Source: 62-47 sp051954235 (GTDB lineage: Bacteria; Pseudomonadota; Alphaproteobacteria; Rhizobiales; Xanthobacteraceae). From it: a stretch of 64,000 nt of DNA. The position numbers and the translations under genes were made by a program. The DNA is taken from contig JBQCHY010000057.1 of the NCBI GenBank assembly GCA_051954235.1, forward strand, positions 62,001-126,000, in the 5' to 3' direction. The notes below the pieces were generated by a model. That model was not told the origin of the DNA, made no database searches, and was given only the letters and a program-made list of their open reading frames with translations. Below, one piece after another: positions 40,890 to 51,200 of the stretch (the stretch's first letter is position 1; every line of letters begins with the position of its first letter).

Positions 40890-42428
40890 ATGAACAAGCC
40901 TCTCGCCAACGATGCCCTGACCGATAATCTGCGCAAGGCGCAAACCTATCTCGCTCGCTTCAAGAGCGGTCCGGTGCCGCATCGGATCGCCGGGGAGAGC
41001 GTGACCGGCGACAAGACGTTCGAGAACTACGATCCGACCGACAACTCCGTGCTGTGCAATGTGTCATCGGGCGGTGCATCCGAGATCGATCGCGCGGCGC
41101 GCGCGGCGGAAGAGGCGTTCAAGGTCTGGCGCACCGTGCCGGGCGAGAAGCGCCGGGCGTTGCTGCACAAGATCGCCGACAAGATCGAGGCGCGCGCTGA
41201 AGAAATCGCGCTGATCGAGAGCGTCGATAGCGGGCAGGCGATCCGTTACATGGCGAAGGCGGCACTGCGCGGCGCTGAGAACTTCCGCTTTTATGCCGAC
41301 AAGGCGCCGGAAGCCAACGACGGCCTGTCGCTGCCGACCGAGACGCATCTGAACTACACTATCCGTCAGCCTATCGGCCCCGTCGGCGTCATCACGCCGT
41401 GGAATACGCCGTTCATGCTGTCGACCTGGAAGATCGCGCCGGCGCTGGCGGCCGGCTGCACCATCGTGCACAAGCCGGCCGAATGGAGCCCGCTGACCGC
41501 GGTGATCCTCTCGGAAATCATGAGCGAGGTGTTCGAAGGCGCGGGCCTGCCCAAAGGCATCGTCAACCTCGTGCACGGCTTCGGTGAAAGCGCCGGCAAG
41601 GCGCTGACCGAGCATCCGGCGATCAAGGCCATCGCTTTCGTCGGCGAGTCGATTACCGGCAGCCACATCATGGCGCAGGGCGCGCCGACCTTGAAGCGGG
41701 TGCACTTCGAACTCGGCGGCAAGAATCCCGTGATTGTGTTCGACGATGCCGATCTCGATCGTGCGCGCGACGCCGTGCTGTTCATGATCTACAGCCTCAA
41801 CGGCCAGCGCTGCACGTCGTCGAGCCGCGCGCTGGTGCAGCGTTCGATCTACGACAAGTTCACCGCGGAGTTGAAGGCGCGCGTCGAGAAGATCAAGGTC
41901 GGCCATCCGCTCGATCCCGCCACTGAGATCGGGCCGCTGATCCACAAGCGGCATGTCGAGAAGGTGCTAAGCTATGCCGATCACGCCAAGGCTGACGGCG
42001 CCACGGTCGCTACCGGCGGCAAGCGCGCGATGGAAGGGCAGGGCAATTTCGTCTGCCCGACGCTCTTCACCGACGCAAAGAACTCGATGAAGATCGCGCA
42101 GGAGGAAATCTTCGGGCCGGTGCTGACCGCGATCCCGTTCGAGGACGAAGCCGATGCGCTGCGTATCGCCAACGACGTGCGTTATGGTCTCGCCGCCTAC
42201 ATCTGGACCGGCGATGTCGGCCGTGCGCACCGGGTGTCGCAGAGCGTCGAGGCCGGCATGGTGTGGGTCAATTCAGAGAACGTGCGGCATCTGCCGACCC
42301 CGTTCGGCGGCGTCAAGGCCAGCGGCATCGGCCGCGACGGCGGCGACTATGCTTTCGAGATCTACATGGAACAGAAGAACATCGCGATCGGTCTCGACAA
42401 GCATCGCGCGCCGAAGATCGGCGTCTAG
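40890..42428 (+). CDS. hpaE: 5-Carboxymethyl-2-hydroxymuconate semialdehyde dehydrogenase type aldehyde dehydrogenase
   Basis: A 512-residue NAD-dependent aldehyde dehydrogenase with the HpaE pattern. PWNTPFMLSTWKIAPALAAG, the catalytic glutamate in HFELGGKNPVIVFDDADLDR and the catalytic cysteine in YSLNGQRCTSSSRALV are in place; the end PFGGVKASGIGRDGGDYAFE is also HpaE-like. It would oxidise the semialdehyde made by extradiol cleavage, either from the HpaD-type or the LigAB-type enzyme; dehydrogenases of aminomuconate semialdehyde are close relatives, so the substrate is not certain. GGAGAG precedes the ATG. Confidence 0.85.
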   Translation: MNKPLANDALTDNLRKAQTYLARFKSGPVPHRIAGESVTGDKTFENYDPTDNSVLCNVSSGGASEIDRAARAAEEAFKVWRTVPGEKRRALLHKIADKIEARAEEIALIESVDSGQAIRYMAKAALRGAENFRFYADKAPEANDGLSLPTETHLNYTIRQPIGPVGVITPWNTPFMLSTWKIAPALAAGCTIVHKPAEWSPLTAVILSEIMSEVFEGAGLPKGIVNLVHGFGESAGKALTEHPAIKAIAFVGESITGSHIMAQGAPTLKRVHFELGGKNPVIVFDDADLDRARDAVLFMIYSLNGQRCTSSSRALVQRSIYDKFTAELKARVEKIKVGHPLDPATEIGPLIHKRHVEKVLSYADHAKADGATVATGGKRAMEGQGNFVCPTLFTDAKNSMKIAQEEIFGPVLTAIPFEDEADALRIANDVRYGLAAYIWTGDVGRAHRVSQSVEAGMVWVNSENVRHLPTPFGGVKASGIGRDGGDYAFEIYMEQKNIAIGLDKHRAPKIGV

Positions 42429-42452
42429 GCCGACCGGGCAGGGGAGACGACG

Positions 42453-43277
42453 ATGGAAAGCAAGCTTCCGCGCTTCGATGCCAGCATTTTCGGCGCGGTC
42501 GCCGTCGGCGCACAGCTTTACGAGTTGTCGCACGCGATGGCGCCGTCGATGCCGGTCTATCACCAGCACATCCCGTTTTCGCTCGCGCTGCATCGTCGCC
42601 ACGGCGATCCGCATCCGGTGAAGCGGGAGGATGGCTCCAGCTTTGCGAACGAGGTGATCGTCACGTCCGGCCATTCCGGCACGCATATCGACGCGCTCGG
42701 CCATTTTTCCCGCAACGGCTGCCTGCATGGCGACGTGCGGGTAGCGGATGTCGAGACGCGCGACGGCTACCGCGAACATTCGGTCGCGGATATCCCGCCG
42801 ATCCTTCAAAGCGCGGTGGTGCTGGACGTCGCCGCCGCCAAGGGCGTCGATTGCCTCGCGCCTGCGCAGGAGATTACTGTCGCGGATATCGAGGCCGCGC
42901 TGGCGCTGAGCGGTGCGGCGATCAAGCCGGGCGATGCGGTGCTGATCCGCACCGGCTGGTCGAAGTATTGGACGGACGCGGAGATGTTCATCGGTCGTCG
43001 CGGCGGGATGCCGGGTCCCGGTGAGAAGGCAACACGTTGGTTGATCGAGCGTGGCGCGACCTTGATGGGATCGGACACGCCCGGTTTCGAATGCCTGCCG
43101 ACGCCCGGCGTTTCGGTTCACGCCATCCTGCTGGTGGACGCCGGCATCCACATCATCGAGAATCTCAATCTTGAGGAGATCGCCAAAAAACGTGCGCCCC
43201 GCGCGTTGTTCGTGGCGCTGCCGTTGCGCCTGACCGGCGCGACCGGTTCGCCGATCCGGCCCGTCGCTATCGCGTGA
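42453..43277 (+). CDS. Cyclase/kynurenine-formamidase-like hydrolase
   Basis: A 274-residue protein of the cyclase family (PF04199). The metal motif HSGTHIDALGHF (H-x-G-T-H-x-D-x3-H) is complete, followed by DSCLAPAQ-like IDCLAPAQEITVADIEAAL, DAVLIRTGW and PGFECLPTPG. Members hydrolyse N-formylkynurenine, isatin and related cyclic or acyl amides. It follows the aldehyde dehydrogenase by 24 bases in the same operon and fits the theme of amide/lactam cleavage in this region. Confidence 0.85.
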   Translation: MESKLPRFDASIFGAVAVGAQLYELSHAMAPSMPVYHQHIPFSLALHRRHGDPHPVKREDGSSFANEVIVTSGHSGTHIDALGHFSRNGCLHGDVRVADVETRDGYREHSVADIPPILQSAVVLDVAAAKGVDCLAPAQEITVADIEAALALSGAAIKPGDAVLIRTGWSKYWTDAEMFIGRRGGMPGPGEKATRWLIERGATLMGSDTPGFECLPTPGVSVHAILLVDAGIHIIENLNLEEIAKKRAPRALFVALPLRLTGATGSPIRPVAIA

Positions 43278-43283
43278 ACGTAA

Positions 43284-43316
43284 GGCGCGGCCTATCCTTC
43301 CACGACAGGCCGCGCC
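43284..43316. terminator. Bidirectional hairpin terminator between convergent operons
   Basis: A perfect 10-base inverted repeat, GGCGCGGCCT (43284-43293) and AGGCCGCGCC (43307-43316), with a 13-base loop. It lies between the cyclase stop (43277) and the convergent binding-protein stop (43327). A short TCTCTC follows on the plus side instead of a T-run. Confidence 0.65.
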
Positions 43317-43326
43317 GTCTCTCATC

Positions 43327-44532
43327 CTATTTGACGAGAGGGCAATTTCCTTCATTGAGCGGACGGACCGCTTCGTTTGTGGGAATCTCGCGCACCAGCT
43401 TGTAGTAGTCGTAGGGTCCCTTCGACTCTTCCGGCTTCTTGACCTCGAACAGGTAGAACGGGCGCAGCACGCGCCCATCCTGCCGAACCGTGGCTTCGGG
43501 AAGGATTGCGTCTGACACCTTGAGCAGGTGCATCTGTTCGGCGACCTTCTCGGAGTTGTCGGTTCCGGCGGCCTTGATGGCCTTCAGATAGTGCGTCACG
43601 GCGCTGTAGACGCCGGCATGCACCATGGTCGGCATCCGACCGTTCATCCGTTCGCCAAACCGCTTCGACCAGGCACGTGTTGAATCGTTGAGGTCCCAAT
43701 AGAAGCTCTCGGTGAGTTGCAAACCCTGAGCCGTCTTCAGGCCGAGCGAGTGAACGTCGGACAGGAACGTCAGCATCGCGGCGAGTTTCTGGCCGCCGGC
43801 GACGATGCCGAATTCAGATGCGCCCTTCAGTGCGTTGATGGTGTCGTTGCCTGCGTTGGCCAGTCCGATCACCTTGGCTTTCGAGGATTGCGCCTGAAGC
43901 AGGAAAGACGAGAAGTCCGTGGTGCCTTGCGGATGACGCACGCTGCCGAGCACCTGGCCTCCGGCTTCCGCAATGAAGCGGCGCGCATCGGCTTCCATGG
44001 CGGTGCCGAAAGCATAATTGGCCGTCAGGAAGAACCATGTGTTGCCGCTGGACTTGGTGACGGCACTGGCGGTTCCGTTCGCCAGCGCGATGCTGTCGAA
44101 CGACCACTGCGTTCCCATCGGCGAGCAGGCTTTTCCGGTCAAATCGGAACTGCCGGCGGCTGAAAACAGCACGATCTTCTTGCGTTCGCGCGCAACCTCC
44201 TGCACCGCGAGCGCAACGGACGACACCGGCACGTCGACGATCGCCGCGACGTTTTCCGCGTCGTACCAGCGCGATGCGAGCGCCGACCCGACGTCCGGCT
44301 TGTTCTGATGGTCGGCGAAGATGATTTCGACCGGTCGATCCAGAACTTTGCCGCCGAAATCTTCGACGGCCATGCGCGCGGCGATGACCGATCCTTGGCC
44401 GGAGAGGTCGGCATAAATGCCGGATTGATCGTTCAACACACCGATCCGCAGCGGCGTGCTTGTCGATTGCGCAGCAACAGGCGTTGCCAACATCAACGCG
44501 CCGAGCGCGGCGCCGATGCCAAAATATCTCAT
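43327..44532 (-). CDS. Orphan ABC substrate-binding protein, system 3
   Basis: A 401-residue LivJ-like periplasmic binding protein with signal peptide (MRYFGIGAALGALMLATPVA, cut after VAA). Mature sequence: LRIGVLNDQSGIYADLSGQG, MAVEDFGGKVLDRPVEII, ADHQNKPDVGSALASRWYD. It is a clear paralogue of the protein at 60561 (shared DQSG/DMSG start, MAVEDFGGKVL and ADHQNKPD blocks, ending NCPLVK/ACPLVKK). No permease or ATPase is adjacent. It is divergent from the acyl-CoA synthetase across the operator-like site at 44584, so the acid it binds is probably activated by that enzyme. Confidence 0.88.
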   Translation of the reverse strand: MRYFGIGAALGALMLATPVAAQSTSTPLRIGVLNDQSGIYADLSGQGSVIAARMAVEDFGGKVLDRPVEIIFADHQNKPDVGSALASRWYDAENVAAIVDVPVSSVALAVQEVARERKKIVLFSAAGSSDLTGKACSPMGTQWSFDSIALANGTASAVTKSSGNTWFFLTANYAFGTAMEADARRFIAEAGGQVLGSVRHPQGTTDFSSFLLQAQSSKAKVIGLANAGNDTINALKGASEFGIVAGGQKLAAMLTFLSDVHSLGLKTAQGLQLTESFYWDLNDSTRAWSKRFGERMNGRMPTMVHAGVYSAVTHYLKAIKAAGTDNSEKVAEQMHLLKVSDAILPEATVRQDGRVLRPFYLFEVKKPEESKGPYDYYKLVREIPTNEAVRPLNEGNCPLVK

Positions 44533-44583
44533 CGTCGTTTTCTCCCAGGAACCAGACTTGCCGCGGCGGCCGGTCCGATATAC

Positions 44584-44597
44584 CTACCAACCGTTAG
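44584..44597. promoter_or_regulatory. Operator-like motif, site 1 of 2
   Basis: CTACCAACCGTTAG in the 89-base divergent gap between the binding-protein and acyl-CoA synthetase genes. With flanks, TACCTACCAACCGTTAGGGA agrees at 16 of 20 positions with the reverse complement of the site at 52893 (TACCTAACAACTGTTAGATA). The TetR protein encoded at 47536 in the same regulon is the natural binder. Confidence 0.65.
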
Positions 44598-44621
44598 GGA
44601 GACTCACAAGGACTCATTTGC

Positions 44622-46250
44622 ATGTCACTCGCCGGACGATCCTACGAAGAAGTATGCGAGACCTTTTCCTGGGATATCCCGGAGCGGTTCAATATCGCCA
44701 ACGCGATCTGCGACCGGCATGTCGGTGCGGATCGCACCGCGTTGATCTACGAGACCGCGGACGGTGCCGTTACCGATTTCACTTTTGAGGCACTGCAAGA
44801 ACGCTCACGGCGATTAGCCAATGCGCTGTCGGCGCAAGGTATCAATCGCGGAGATCGCATCGGAATCTTGTTGCCGCAATGTCCGGAAGCGTTAATCACG
44901 CATCTCGCTGCCTATCGCATCGGCGCCATCGCGCTACCGTTGTTCACGTTGTTCGGACCAGACGCGCTCGCTTATCGGCTCAATGACAGCGGCGCCAAGG
45001 CCGTGGTGTCGAACACCGAAGGCATCGAAAAGCTGATCCAGTTGCGCGATCAACTGACGGCTAAGCCGCTATTGATCGCAATTGAGGATCGCGTCGATGC
45101 GTCGACGCTCGGGTGGTCGGCGCTGATCGAGGCCGCGTCGTCCAGCCACACCACGGTCGATACCGCCGCCGAAGATCCGGCCATCATTGTCTACACGTCT
45201 GGCACGACGGGAAATCCGAAGGGCGTGCTGTACGCGCATCGCACCTTGCTTGGTCATATGCCCGGCGTTGAATTCCCGCATGATTTCTTTCCGCAGCCGG
45301 GAGACCGCATGTGGACGCCGGCGGATTGGGCTTGGGCGGGCGGTTTGATGGACGTTCTGCTGCCGTCGCTGTTCCACGGCATTCCGGTGCTTGCGAAACG
45401 CTTGAAGAAATTCGACCCCGAGGAGGCATTCTCATTGATCGGTCGACACCGTGTCCGCAACGCGTTCATGCCGCCGACCGCGCTCAAGATGATGCGGCAG
45501 GTGACGCGACCGCAAGAGCGCTTCTCCTATTCGATGCGTTCGATTGCGAGCGGCGGGGAACGGCTCGGGGAGGAGATGCTCGGCTGGGGCCGTGAGGTCT
45601 TTGGCTTCACGATGAACGAATTCTACGGTCAGACCGAAGCCAATCTGACGGTCGGAAACTGCGCTTCCGTCATGCAACTGAAAGAGGGATCGATGGGACG
45701 GGCGATGCCCGGTCATGTCCTCGAAGTGGTGGACGAGGAGGGCAATCCCGTGAAGCCCGGCGAAACCGGGACCATCGCCGTCAAGGCACCCGATCCGGTG
45801 TTTTTCCTGCGCTACTGGAATATGCCCGACGCCACCAAGGAGAAGTTCTGCAATGGCTGGTTGCTGACGGGCGATACCGGTCATCGCGACGAGGAGGGAT
45901 ACTTCTGGTTCCACGGCCGCAACGATGACGTCATCATCTCCGGCGGCTACAGGATCGGGCCGACCGAGATCGAGGATTGCCTGATGCAGCATCCGGCGGT
46001 CGCGCTCGTCGCGGTCATCGGCGTGCCGGACAGCGTTCGTGGCGAGGTGGTGAAGGCGTTCGTCGTTCCGCGTGCGGGGACGACGGTGGACGACGCCCTT
46101 CGGGACGACATGCAGCAATTCGTCAAGGCCCGCCTGTCGGCGCATGAATATCCGCGCCAGATCGAAATTCGCGATTCGCTTCCGATGACAATCACCGGGA
46201 AAATCCGTCGCAAGGATCTCCGCGACGAGGCCAATGGAGCGACGCCGTGA
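44622..46250 (+). CDS. AMP-forming acyl-CoA synthetase
   Basis: A 542-residue acid:CoA ligase (ANL superfamily). The phosphate-binding loop is IVYTSGTTGNPKGV near residue 190, then FYGQTEANLTVGN, GWLLTGDTGHRDEEGYFWFHG and the catalytic lysine in TITGKIRRKDLRD near the end. The pattern resembles medium-chain/ACSM or aromatic-acid ligases. Its stop overlaps the enoyl-CoA hydratase start by four bases. It would activate the acid brought in by the divergent binding protein. Confidence 0.9.
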   Translation: MSLAGRSYEEVCETFSWDIPERFNIANAICDRHVGADRTALIYETADGAVTDFTFEALQERSRRLANALSAQGINRGDRIGILLPQCPEALITHLAAYRIGAIALPLFTLFGPDALAYRLNDSGAKAVVSNTEGIEKLIQLRDQLTAKPLLIAIEDRVDASTLGWSALIEAASSSHTTVDTAAEDPAIIVYTSGTTGNPKGVLYAHRTLLGHMPGVEFPHDFFPQPGDRMWTPADWAWAGGLMDVLLPSLFHGIPVLAKRLKKFDPEEAFSLIGRHRVRNAFMPPTALKMMRQVTRPQERFSYSMRSIASGGERLGEEMLGWGREVFGFTMNEFYGQTEANLTVGNCASVMQLKEGSMGRAMPGHVLEVVDEEGNPVKPGETGTIAVKAPDPVFFLRYWNMPDATKEKFCNGWLLTGDTGHRDEEGYFWFHGRNDDVIISGGYRIGPTEIEDCLMQHPAVALVAVIGVPDSVRGEVVKAFVVPRAGTTVDDALRDDMQQFVKARLSAHEYPRQIEIRDSLPMTITGKIRRKDLRDEANGATP

Positions 46251-47056
46251 CCTACACCACCCTCGTTGTTGAGACGCCGATTCCGGGCGTCATGCGCATT
46301 CGCATGAATCGTCCGGAGGAAATGAACACGCTGAGTCTGGAATTCCTCGATGAGTTCGGCCGCGCCATCGATGCCGCCGTTGCGGCCCGTGCGCGTGTCG
46401 TGATCGTGACCGGAACCGGGCGCGCGTTCTGTGCCGGCGCTCACTTAAAGTATTTCGCCGGTCCGGATCGTATTTTCACCGAGCGCTTCAGCACGCGCGA
46501 CGGCTACTTCGAGCGGATCGCGCGGCTGTTCGACAAAGTGGAAGCCATCGGCATTCCGGTCATCGCCGCGGTCAATGGGTTCGCCATGGGCGGCGGATTC
46601 GAACTGGCGTTGGCTTGCGATTTCCGCATCCTTGTCACCACGGCAAAGGTCGGACTTCCGGAGGCGAAACTCGGCGCCACGCCGGGCGCCGGCGGTGTGC
46701 AAAAGCTGTCCCGCCACATCGGTCGCGGCAAGGCGCTGGAGTGGATCATGCTGGCGCGACATGTCGGTGCCGAGGAAGCGGCCGCAGCCGGTCTTGCCAT
46801 CAAAGTGGTCGCGCCGGACGCGCTCGAGGATGCTGCCCTTGACCTAGCGCGCGATCTCATGAAGGTCAGCCCGCAGGCGCTGACGCAATGCAAGATGTCG
46901 ATTCATCTCAGCGGTGACGTCGATCTGCGCAGCGCGAGGCGCTTCGGCGTCGAGGCTTTATCGGCTCTGGTCGGCAGCGCCGACTGGCTGGAAGGCATGA
47001 GCGCTTTTGTCGAGAAACGGCAGCCGGCCTTCGCGCCGGACGAAGGAAAGAACTGA
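46247..47056 (+). CDS. Enoyl-CoA hydratase/isomerase family protein, catalytically complete
   Basis: A 269-residue crotonase-fold enzyme. Both catalytic glutamates of true hydratases are at the right 20-residue distance, in MGGGFELALACDF and VGLPEAKLGATPGAGG; the oxyanion-hole segment FCAGAHLKYF is present. It starts at a GTG overlapping the synthetase stop and ends with a one-base overlap with the MaoC gene. It probably hydrates the 2-enoyl-CoA formed by the acyl-CoA dehydrogenase of the same regulon, or a carboxylated one. Confidence 0.88.
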   Translation: MTYTTLVVETPIPGVMRIRMNRPEEMNTLSLEFLDEFGRAIDAAVAARARVVIVTGTGRAFCAGAHLKYFAGPDRIFTERFSTRDGYFERIARLFDKVEAIGIPVIAAVNGFAMGGGFELALACDFRILVTTAKVGLPEAKLGATPGAGGVQKLSRHIGRGKALEWIMLARHVGAEEAAAAGLAIKVVAPDALEDAALDLARDLMKVSPQALTQCKMSIHLSGDVDLRSARRFGVEALSALVGSADWLEGMSAFVEKRQPAFAPDEGKN

Positions 47057-47523
47057 TGGGACGCCTGTTTGATGAGTTCAGTGTCGGCCAGCGTTTCGAG
47101 ACGCCGTCCCGAACGATTACCGAAGCCGACATCGGCACGTTCGCCGGCCTGACCGGCGATTACAATCCGGTCCACACCGACGAAGTGTTCGCGGCAGCGA
47201 CCGGTTTCGGCGGTCGCATCGCCCATGGACCGATGGGTATCGGGATCGCGTTCGGTCTGGCCGCGCGCCTCGATCTGATCGACGGCACGGTGGTCGCGCT
47301 ACTCGGCGTGACCTGGGATTTCAAGGCGCCGATGCGGCCGGGCAGCACGATTCGCGCCTTGATCGAGGTCGTCGAAACGCGCAATGTCAGCAACCCGGCG
47401 CATGGCTTGCTGGGATTGTCCATTGTGCTGGTCGATGAAGCCGATAAACCGCTCCAGGAAGGCAGCGCGCGCCTCTTGATGCGGAAGACGCGGCATGAGA
47501 AAGCGAAATGGGGCAGCGTTTGA
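47056..47523 (+). CDS. MaoC family dehydratase, copy 1
   Basis: A 155-residue hot-dog-fold hydratase. The catalytic aspartate-histidine pair is intact in LTGDYNPVHTDE, followed by GGRIAHGPMGIGIAFGL. It belongs to the (R)-specific enoyl-CoA hydratase type and is translated in coupling with the enoyl-CoA hydratase before it. Having both a crotonase-type and a MaoC-type hydratase in one operon suggests two different unsaturated CoA esters or opposite stereochemistry. Confidence 0.87.
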   Translation: MGRLFDEFSVGQRFETPSRTITEADIGTFAGLTGDYNPVHTDEVFAAATGFGGRIAHGPMGIGIAFGLAARLDLIDGTVVALLGVTWDFKAPMRPGSTIRALIEVVETRNVSNPAHGLLGLSIVLVDEADKPLQEGSARLLMRKTRHEKAKWGSV

Positions 47524-47535
47524 TCGCAAGGAGAG

Positions 47536-48177
47536 GTGACCATTAGCCAGGCAGTTGCACGGACCGCGAAGGCGTCCGCCGCCAAATCCGAAACTCCGGA
47601 TCAGAACGGCGGGGCCCGACAAATCCTCAATGCTACGGCATGGTTGCTGCGCCATCGCGGCTACGAGGCGACGACCACGCGCGCGATCGCCGAGCGGGTC
47701 GGTATCAAGGCCGGCAGCATCTATCACCACTTCCCGTCGAAGGACGCGATCGTCGAGCGCGTCATCAACGAGGGCGTGCTTCTTGTGAATAAAGCCGTCA
47801 CGTCGGCGCTGGATGCTCTGCCTAAAAAAGCGACGCCGCGCGATCGCTTGCAAGCCGCGATCAAGGCTCATCTGCTGTCCTCGCTGGAGCATAGCGATTA
47901 CACCTCGGCGTCGATCCGGGCTTTCGCGTTCCTGCCGCCGGACCTGCGCCGGACTTGCCGTGTCGAGCGGCGGCGTTATGAAGACATCTGGCAGCAGCTC
48001 ATGAAGGATGCCTCGGAGGCAGGGTATATCCCCAAGGATGTGTCGCTCGATGCCGCGCGCTTGATGCTGCTCGGCGCGGTAAACTGGGCCGGCGAGTGGT
48101 ATCGCCCGGGGCGTGTCCCGATCGACAAGATCGCGACCGATTTTGCGCAGATCGCGTTCGGCGCGCGACGGACCTAA
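47536..48177 (+). CDS. TetR family transcriptional regulator
   Basis: A 213-residue repressor. The DNA-binding part is RQILNATAWLLRHRGYEATT and AIAERVGIKAGSIYHHFPSK (residues 28-72); the C-terminal helical domain differs as usual. It starts at a GTG with AAGGAG upstream, last in the synthetase-hydratase-MaoC operon, 25 bases before the convergent ferredoxin oxidoreductase gene. The shared motif at 44584 and 52893 would let it control this operon, the divergent binding protein, and both acyl-CoA dehydrogenase and carboxylase operons; the likely inducer is an acyl-CoA. Confidence 0.87.
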   Translation: MTISQAVARTAKASAAKSETPDQNGGARQILNATAWLLRHRGYEATTTRAIAERVGIKAGSIYHHFPSKDAIVERVINEGVLLVNKAVTSALDALPKKATPRDRLQAAIKAHLLSSLEHSDYTSASIRAFAFLPPDLRRTCRVERRRYEDIWQQLMKDASEAGYIPKDVSLDAARLMLLGAVNWAGEWYRPGRVPIDKIATDFAQIAFGARRT

Positions 48178-48202
48178 TTTCAACCTTCGTTGGCTCGTGC
48201 CG

Positions 48203-51200
48203 CTATTCAGCGGCTTGATGCGTGACTCCGGCATCCGGCCAGCGCCCGAGCAAGACGGCCTGACGCTTGAGAGCATCCGTCTCGGCCGCCGCCTTCACGT
48301 GTCCGAAGCCCCGGATGGTGAGCGGGAGGGCCGCAATTTCCACCGCAAGCGCGTGATTTGTCGCATTCAGGTCCGGCATGATGCGCTTCCGCATCAACGT
48401 TTCGTATTGCTCGATCATGCGACGCTCGGATTGCCGCTCGGCCGTGTAACCGAACGGATCGGCCCAGCTTCCGCGCAGGAATTTCAGCTTGGCCAGCAGC
48501 TTGAACACCGGCACCACCCAAGGACCGAACCGCATCTTGCGCGGATGCCCGGTGACCGGATCGCGCCGTGCGAACAGCGGCGGCGCCAGATGGAAGGCGA
48601 GGGTGCCACCGTCGAACTGTTCGTTCAACCGCGCCAGGAAACTAGTCTCGACGTGTAGGCGCGCGACTTCGTATTCGTCCTTGTACGCCAGCAACTTGTG
48701 AAAGCTGCGCGCCACCATGGTCGCGAGTTCGGTCGAACCCGGACGGAGGTGGTCCTCTGCGTTCGCTACGTCGGCGACAAGATCGCGGAAGCGACGCGCG
48801 AGATGTTCGTTCTGATAATGGATCAGTTCGGTGGCCCGGATATCGACGATATCAGCCAGTGACGTTGCCGGGGGTTGCTGTGCCGAGCTGGATAGCCGAC
48901 CAAGAATGCTGTCGGGGTCGGATGCCAGCGCACGTCCCCATGCGAAGGCGCGCTTGTTCATCGCGACGGCGGCACCATTCAGCTCGATGGCTTGCAGAAT
49001 GGACGCTTCCGTCAGCGGCACGCGACCCTTCTGCCATGCAACGCCGAGTGCCATCATGTTGGCACCGACCGCATCGCCCAGCAATGCGGTCGCAAGCGTC
49101 GAGAGATCGGCGAAGGATGTCTCTGCGCGCGCCGCGATGCGACGCTTCATCGCGATATCAGGAAACGATAGGTCGGGATTGGCGGTAAAGTCGCCGGTCA
49201 TCACCACATGATCGTTGATCACCGCGATGGCGTTCGGTGCAAGCAATCCAAGCACTTCCGGCGTCGCTGCCACCGCGAGATCGCATCCGATCAACGTATC
49301 GGCTTCCCCGGGCGCAAGCCGCACCGGGCCGATGTCATCGGGGCTCGCGGCAATGCGAACGTGGGTGGTGACTTCGCCGCCTTTCTGCGCGAGGCCGATC
49401 TGATCCATCACCGATGCGCCGCGGCCATCGAGATGCGCCGCCATGCCCAGAATGGCGCCGACGGTAACGATGCCCGTGCCGCCGATGCCGCCGGCGACAA
49501 GATTTGCGGAGCGGGATAAATTCAGCACCGGCACCGGCACCGCAGGTGGCGCTATCGCGTCGGATTTCGGTTTCTTCGCGACACCGCCCTCGATCGTCAC
49601 GAAACTCGGACAAAAGCCCTCGACGCAGGTTGCGTCCTGATTGCAGGTGGTCTGGTCAATCTGCCGTTTGCGGCCGAACTCGGTTTCCAGCGGAACGACG
49701 GAGACGCAGTTCGATTTCCTGCCGCAATCGCCGCAGCCCTCGCAGACGGCTTCATTGATGACGATGCGCTTGCCGGCGTCGGGCATCTGTCCGCGTTTGC
49801 GGCGGCGGCGTTTCTCGGCCGCGCACACCTGATCGTAAATCAGCACCGAAACGCCCGACGTTTCGCGCAACGCACGCTGCACCGCTTCGAGACGATCGCG
49901 TGGATCGACGATAACACCGGACGGCAACGTTTCGCCGCGATGACGCTCGGGCTGCTCAGCGATGATGCGGATATCGCGCACGCCCTCGGCCGCGAGTTGC
50001 CGCGCGATCTGCGCCACTGTGAATCCGCCTTCGGCGGTCTGACCGCCGGTCATCGCTACGGCATCGTTATAGAGCAGCTTGTAGGTGATGGTGACGTCGG
50101 CGGCGATCGCGGCTCGGATCGCCAGCAGGCCGGAATGAGCGTAGGTGCCGTCGCCCAGATTGACAAAAACGTGCTTGGTGCTGGTGAACGGCGCTTGTCC
50201 GATCCAGCTCGATCCTTCCGCGCCCATCTGGGTGAACGTCGTGGTGTCGCGATCCATCCACTGCGCCATGTAATGGCAGCCGATGCCGGCCAGCGCTCGG
50301 CTTCCCTCCGGCACCAACGTCGAGCGATTGTGCGGACAGCCGGAGCAGAAGTAGGGCAGCCGTTTTGCCAGCGCCGGCTCGAGGGCTTGCCCTGCTGCGT
50401 CGTCGGAAAGGAAACGCGGCGGCAATTGATCGCCGAGTCCCAACCCTGCGAGACGCTTGGCGATGACGCGGGCAAGATGATCGACGGAGAACGCCGCGCG
50501 CGGCGACAGCAGCGGCTGCCCGTGTTCGTCGATCTTGCCGACCAGTCGTGGCTTGCGGATGGAATCGCCGGTGAGGAGAACACGCGCCACCTGGTCTTCC
50601 ACCAACGGGCGCTTTTCCTCGACGATCAAAATCTCTTCGGCATCGCCGCAATGCTCGCGCACGAAATCGGGATCGAGCGGCCACGGCATTCCGATGGCGC
50701 AGAAACCGATCCCCAGCGCTGCGAGCCGATCGATATCGAGACCGAGCATCGACAGCGCCTGAACGACGTCGAGCCGCGATTTGCCGACGGTGAGGATCAT
50801 CAGCCGGCGCCGTTGCTGGCCGGGATCGACGATCGCGCGGTTGAGTCCATTGGCACGGCCGAAAGCAATCGCCGCCGGAAGCCGCTGATCGAACAACCGG
50901 CGCTCCTGCTCGAGCGGCGTATCCGGCCAGCGAATTGACACATCGGTCGGCAACCCCGCAGGCTGCACGATTTGCGGCACTACATCGGCGAGTTCGACGG
51001 TGGCGGCGGAGTCCATCATATCCGCGAGCGCCTTCATGCCGACCCAGAGACCAGTGGCGCGCGACATCGCCCAGCCGATCAAGCCGAACCGCATCACCTC
51101 CGCGACATTGGCAGGGTGCAGCACCGGGATCGACGCATCGAGAAACGCATAGTCGGACTGCGACGGCAGACTCGCCGATTTGCACGCATGATCGTCGCCC

